Shown piece by piece: positions 16,403 through 18,407 of a stretch of 18,407 nt of DNA (position 1 is the stretch's first letter; every line of letters begins with the position of its first letter). A program made the translations under genes and the position numbers. The notes under the pieces were generated by a model. It saw nothing but the letters and a program-made list of their open reading frames with translations, searched no databases and was not told the DNA's origin. The DNA is from an uncultured Prevotella sp. (lineage in GTDB: Bacteria; Bacteroidota; Bacteroidia; Bacteroidales; Bacteroidaceae), in NCBI GenBank assembly GCA_947072805.1, contig CAMTJK010000032.1, positions 1 to 18,407 of the forward strand. The letters are read 5' to 3'.

Positions 16403-18291
16403 GAAGAATCATATTATTAGTTTTTTGTCTTTTGTCGGCAGCATATGCCTCTGCCAAGGTTTCGTTACCCGTCATCTTTTCCGACGGCATGGTGCTGCAG
16501 CGCGGTCAGCTCATTCCCGTATGGGGATGGGCTGAACCCAACGAGACAGTCAAGGTGACGCTCGGCAGGAAGAGCATGACCACCGTGGCTGATACCGGCG
16601 GCAACTGGCGCGTGGATATGCCCAAGATGAAAGCCGGCGGACCATACGAGTTGCATGCCGGCGACATCGTCATAAAGGATGTTATGATAGGCGACGTGTG
16701 GCTGTGTTCCGGACAGTCCAACATCGATACCGACATAGAACGTGTCTATCCGCAGTATCCTGCCGAGATAGATGCCGACGCGAACGCCATGATACGCCTG
16801 TTCCGCGTGGACAATGTGGCAGAGACGCATCAGCCGCTCCGCGACGTGAAGTCATCGGGATGGAAGAAGCTTGACAAGGAAAACGCATGGCACTTCTCTG
16901 CCCTGGGCTACTTCCTCGGCAAGCGCATGCACAACACCACCGGTGTGGCACAGGGAGTAATACAGAGCAGCTGGGGCGGCACGCCGATAGAAGCATGGCT
17001 GCCTGCCGACTCCATGCTCATCTACAACCCAAAAGCCGTGAGCGAGACGGAGTTTTTTCAGGACGACAAGCTCGTGAGCGACATCAACAGCCTCAACAAC
17101 CGTCTCAACAACCGCTGGCACGCCATGCTCAACGCCAAAGACCCGGGCGTGCAGGGCAACTGGACCTCGCTCTCCTTCGACGACAGTGCGTGGCAGAAAG
17201 CCAACCAGTACCGCCTGCCCATCAGCGACTACCGCTTCTGCGGCTCCTATTGGCTACGCCAGCACATACATGTAGACAAGGCTCACGCCGGCAAACCGGC
17301 TCTCATGCGGCTCGGCATGCTCTACGATGCCGACTATACCTTTGTGAACGGACAGGAGGTGGGGCGCACCTATTACCAATATCCGCCGCGCCGCTACAAC
17401 ATTCCCGCCGGACTGCTCCGTGAGGGCGACAACGTCATTACTGTACGCTTTGTAAACAAGAACGGCCGTCCGTCGTTTGCAAAGGACAAACCTTACCAGA
17501 TAGAATTTTCCGATACCGACATACAGCCCGTAGGAGCCGAATGGCTCGTACATCCTGGTGTGCAGCTGCCGTCGCAGCCATCCATATCCATGGGCATACA
17601 GAATCTGTCGTCGGTACTGTGGAACGGCATGCTCAAGCCGCTTGCGCCCTACTCTCTTTCGGGCGTGGTGTGGTATCAGGGCGAGACAAACACAGGACGT
17701 CCGCTCGAGTACGAAGCGCTGCTCGGCTGTCTGATGCACTCATGGCGCGAGCTGTGGCAACAGCCGGAACTGCCCTTTGCCATCGTTCAGCTTGCCAACT
17801 ACATGGCTCCCTCCGCAAGTCCGCAGAACAGCGGTTGGGCACAGCTGCGCGAGGGACAGCGCCAGGCTGCCGGCAATGACGCTCGCGCAGGACTTGCCGT
17901 AGCCATCGACCTCGGCGAAGAGGTGGACATTCATCCGCTGAAGAAGAAAGAGGTGGCAGAACGCTGCGCCCTTGTGTTCGACAATCTAGTGTACGGCAAG
18001 AAGAAGTTGCTCGCTCCGGAGCCCGTTGCCGCAAGTGTCTCTGACGGAAGCACCGTCATCACGTTCGACCAGCCGCTGCGTAAAGGCAGCGTGACAGGCT
18101 TCGAGGTGGCAGGTGCCGACGGCAAGTACCGCAATACGCCGGCCGTGGCCGACGGTAACACCGTGACCATAATGTCGGCAGAGGCTTTCAGCGTGCGCTA
18201 CGCATGGAAAGACAATCCTGCCGAAGCTGACGGACGTTCGCTCGACGGCAGTATGCCGATCACTCCCTTCCAACTAAAAGTGACGAAGTAG
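16399..18291 (+). CDS. Secreted SGNH carbohydrate esterase (sialate O-acetylesterase / CE20-like)
   Basis: This 630-residue protein has a Sec signal cleaved near Ala19 (ASA|KVSLP) and no lipobox, so it is probably periplasmic or secreted. Order: N-terminal beta domain (about 20-95); catalytic part 1 with GDVWLCSGQSN (nucleophile Ser107) and QSSWGGTPIEAW (189-200); an inserted jelly-roll (about 240-370, FDDSAWQ to DNVITVRF); catalytic part 2 with GVVWYQGETN (422-431) and DIHP, supplying Asp510 and His512; then a C-terminal beta domain (about 535-628). This is the family layout, including the interruption of the catalytic domain by a jelly-roll. Members remove O-acetyl groups from sugars, from sialic acids to plant glycans such as xyloglucan. 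The PUL context favours a dietary or plant glycan, but the sequence does not fix the substrate. The ATG overlaps the SusD2 stop (ATGA), suggesting translational coupling. Confidence 0.92.
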   Translation: MRRIILLVFCLLSAAYASAKVSLPVIFSDGMVLQRGQLIPVWGWAEPNETVKVTLGRKSMTTVADTGGNWRVDMPKMKAGGPYELHAGDIVIKDVMIGDVWLCSGQSNIDTDIERVYPQYPAEIDADANAMIRLFRVDNVAETHQPLRDVKSSGWKKLDKENAWHFSALGYFLGKRMHNTTGVAQGVIQSSWGGTPIEAWLPADSMLIYNPKAVSETEFFQDDKLVSDINSLNNRLNNRWHAMLNAKDPGVQGNWTSLSFDDSAWQKANQYRLPISDYRFCGSYWLRQHIHVDKAHAGKPALMRLGMLYDADYTFVNGQEVGRTYYQYPPRRYNIPAGLLREGDNVITVRFVNKNGRPSFAKDKPYQIEFSDTDIQPVGAEWLVHPGVQLPSQPSISMGIQNLSSVLWNGMLKPLAPYSLSGVVWYQGETNTGRPLEYEALLGCLMHSWRELWQQPELPFAIVQLANYMAPSASPQNSGWAQLREGQRQAAGNDARAGLAVAIDLGEEVDIHPLKKKEVAERCALVFDNLVYGKKKLLAPEPVAASVSDGSTVITFDQPLRKGSVTGFEVAGADGKYRNTPAVADGNTVTIMSAEAFSVRYAWKDNPAEADGRSLDGSMPITPFQLKVTK

Positions 18292-18407
18292 ACTGAACAC
18301 GACAAAAAGCATAATGAAATAAATCTGAATCTACTGTAGCTCACAACACACACACGATTTGATACGTATAACATTTATTTACTTTTATGAAAAATGTTTA
18401 CTTTAAC
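18292..18407 (+). other. AT-rich region after the esterase
   Basis: The composition turns AT-rich right after the last stop, like 1-180, which marks the edge of the locus or a gap before the next gene. A short CA-repeat tract (around 18342-18355) and the 8-bp palindrome ATACGTAT (18362-18369) are present. A promoter-like pair TTTG (18358-18361) and TACTTTTA (18380-18387, 7 of 8 positions compatible with TAnnTTTG except the last G) is separated by 18 nt. No terminator hairpin with a T run is visible. Confidence 0.4.
18387..18407 (+). CDS. Possible 5' end of the next gene (3' truncated)
   Basis: An ATG at 18387 opens a frame reading MKNVYFN to the window edge. It is preceded by the A/T-rich sequence typical of starts here. 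Only seven codons are visible, so no family can be named. The frame competes with the promoter-like element ending at 18387; both cannot be right unless the transcript starts at or beyond that ATG. Very weak. Confidence 0.2.

Noticed and set aside
17336..17343. TACCTTTG match to the -7 consensus inside the esterase gene
   Set aside because: Several such six-base matches are expected by chance in 18 kb, and it lies in well-conserved coding sequence with no gene starting downstream in the right place.

Overview
The window is one strand-coherent locus of a Bacteroidota bacterium, most likely Bacteroidales and possibly Prevotella-like (the genus is a guess). The evidence is two SusC/SusD outer-membrane pairs, lipoproteins with acidic residues just after the lipid-bearing cysteine, starts preceded by A/T-rich sequence rather than Shine-Dalgarno sites, and an exact match to the Bacteroidetes -7 promoter element ahead of the first gene. 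All eight complete genes are on the + strand and fill about 98% of 181-18291. Nothing suggests a phage, transposon, CRISPR array or RNA gene.

Layout: 1-158 may be the AT-rich tail of an unrelated gene, and 129-136 a promoter element. Cassette A (181-9713) runs: four-domain FAS1 lipoprotein, SusC-like porin, SusD-like lipoprotein, two-domain FAS1 lipoprotein with a C-terminal beta-rich domain. A 203-bp spacer (9714-9916) is the only substantial gap. Cassette B (9917-18291) runs: a second FAS1 lipoprotein with a similar C-terminal domain, a second divergent SusC, a second SusD, and a secreted SGNH carbohydrate esterase of the sialate O-acetylesterase/CE20-like type whose start overlaps the susD stop. 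The right end (18292-18407) is AT-rich and may hold the start of another gene.

Together this looks like a polysaccharide utilization locus (PUL) for an O-acetylated glycan. The five lipoproteins would sit on the cell surface. SusD1 and SusD2 would cap the SusC1 and SusC2 TonB-dependent transporters, and the three FAS1 proteins take the gene positions where surface glycan-binding proteins (SusE/F-like) usually lie. The esterase would remove acetyl groups. No glycoside hydrolase, polysaccharide lyase or regulator (HTCS, AraC, sigma/anti-sigma) is present, so backbone cleavage and control must be encoded elsewhere, or the locus takes up a pre-digested glycan or another ligand.

The most interesting feature is the tandem arrangement of two diverged FAS1-SusC-SusD units, with FAS1 proteins as the dominant accessory surface components. 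SusC/SusD loci are well known; the part that may be poorly described is what these FAS1 proteins do. The substrate cannot be read from the sequence.
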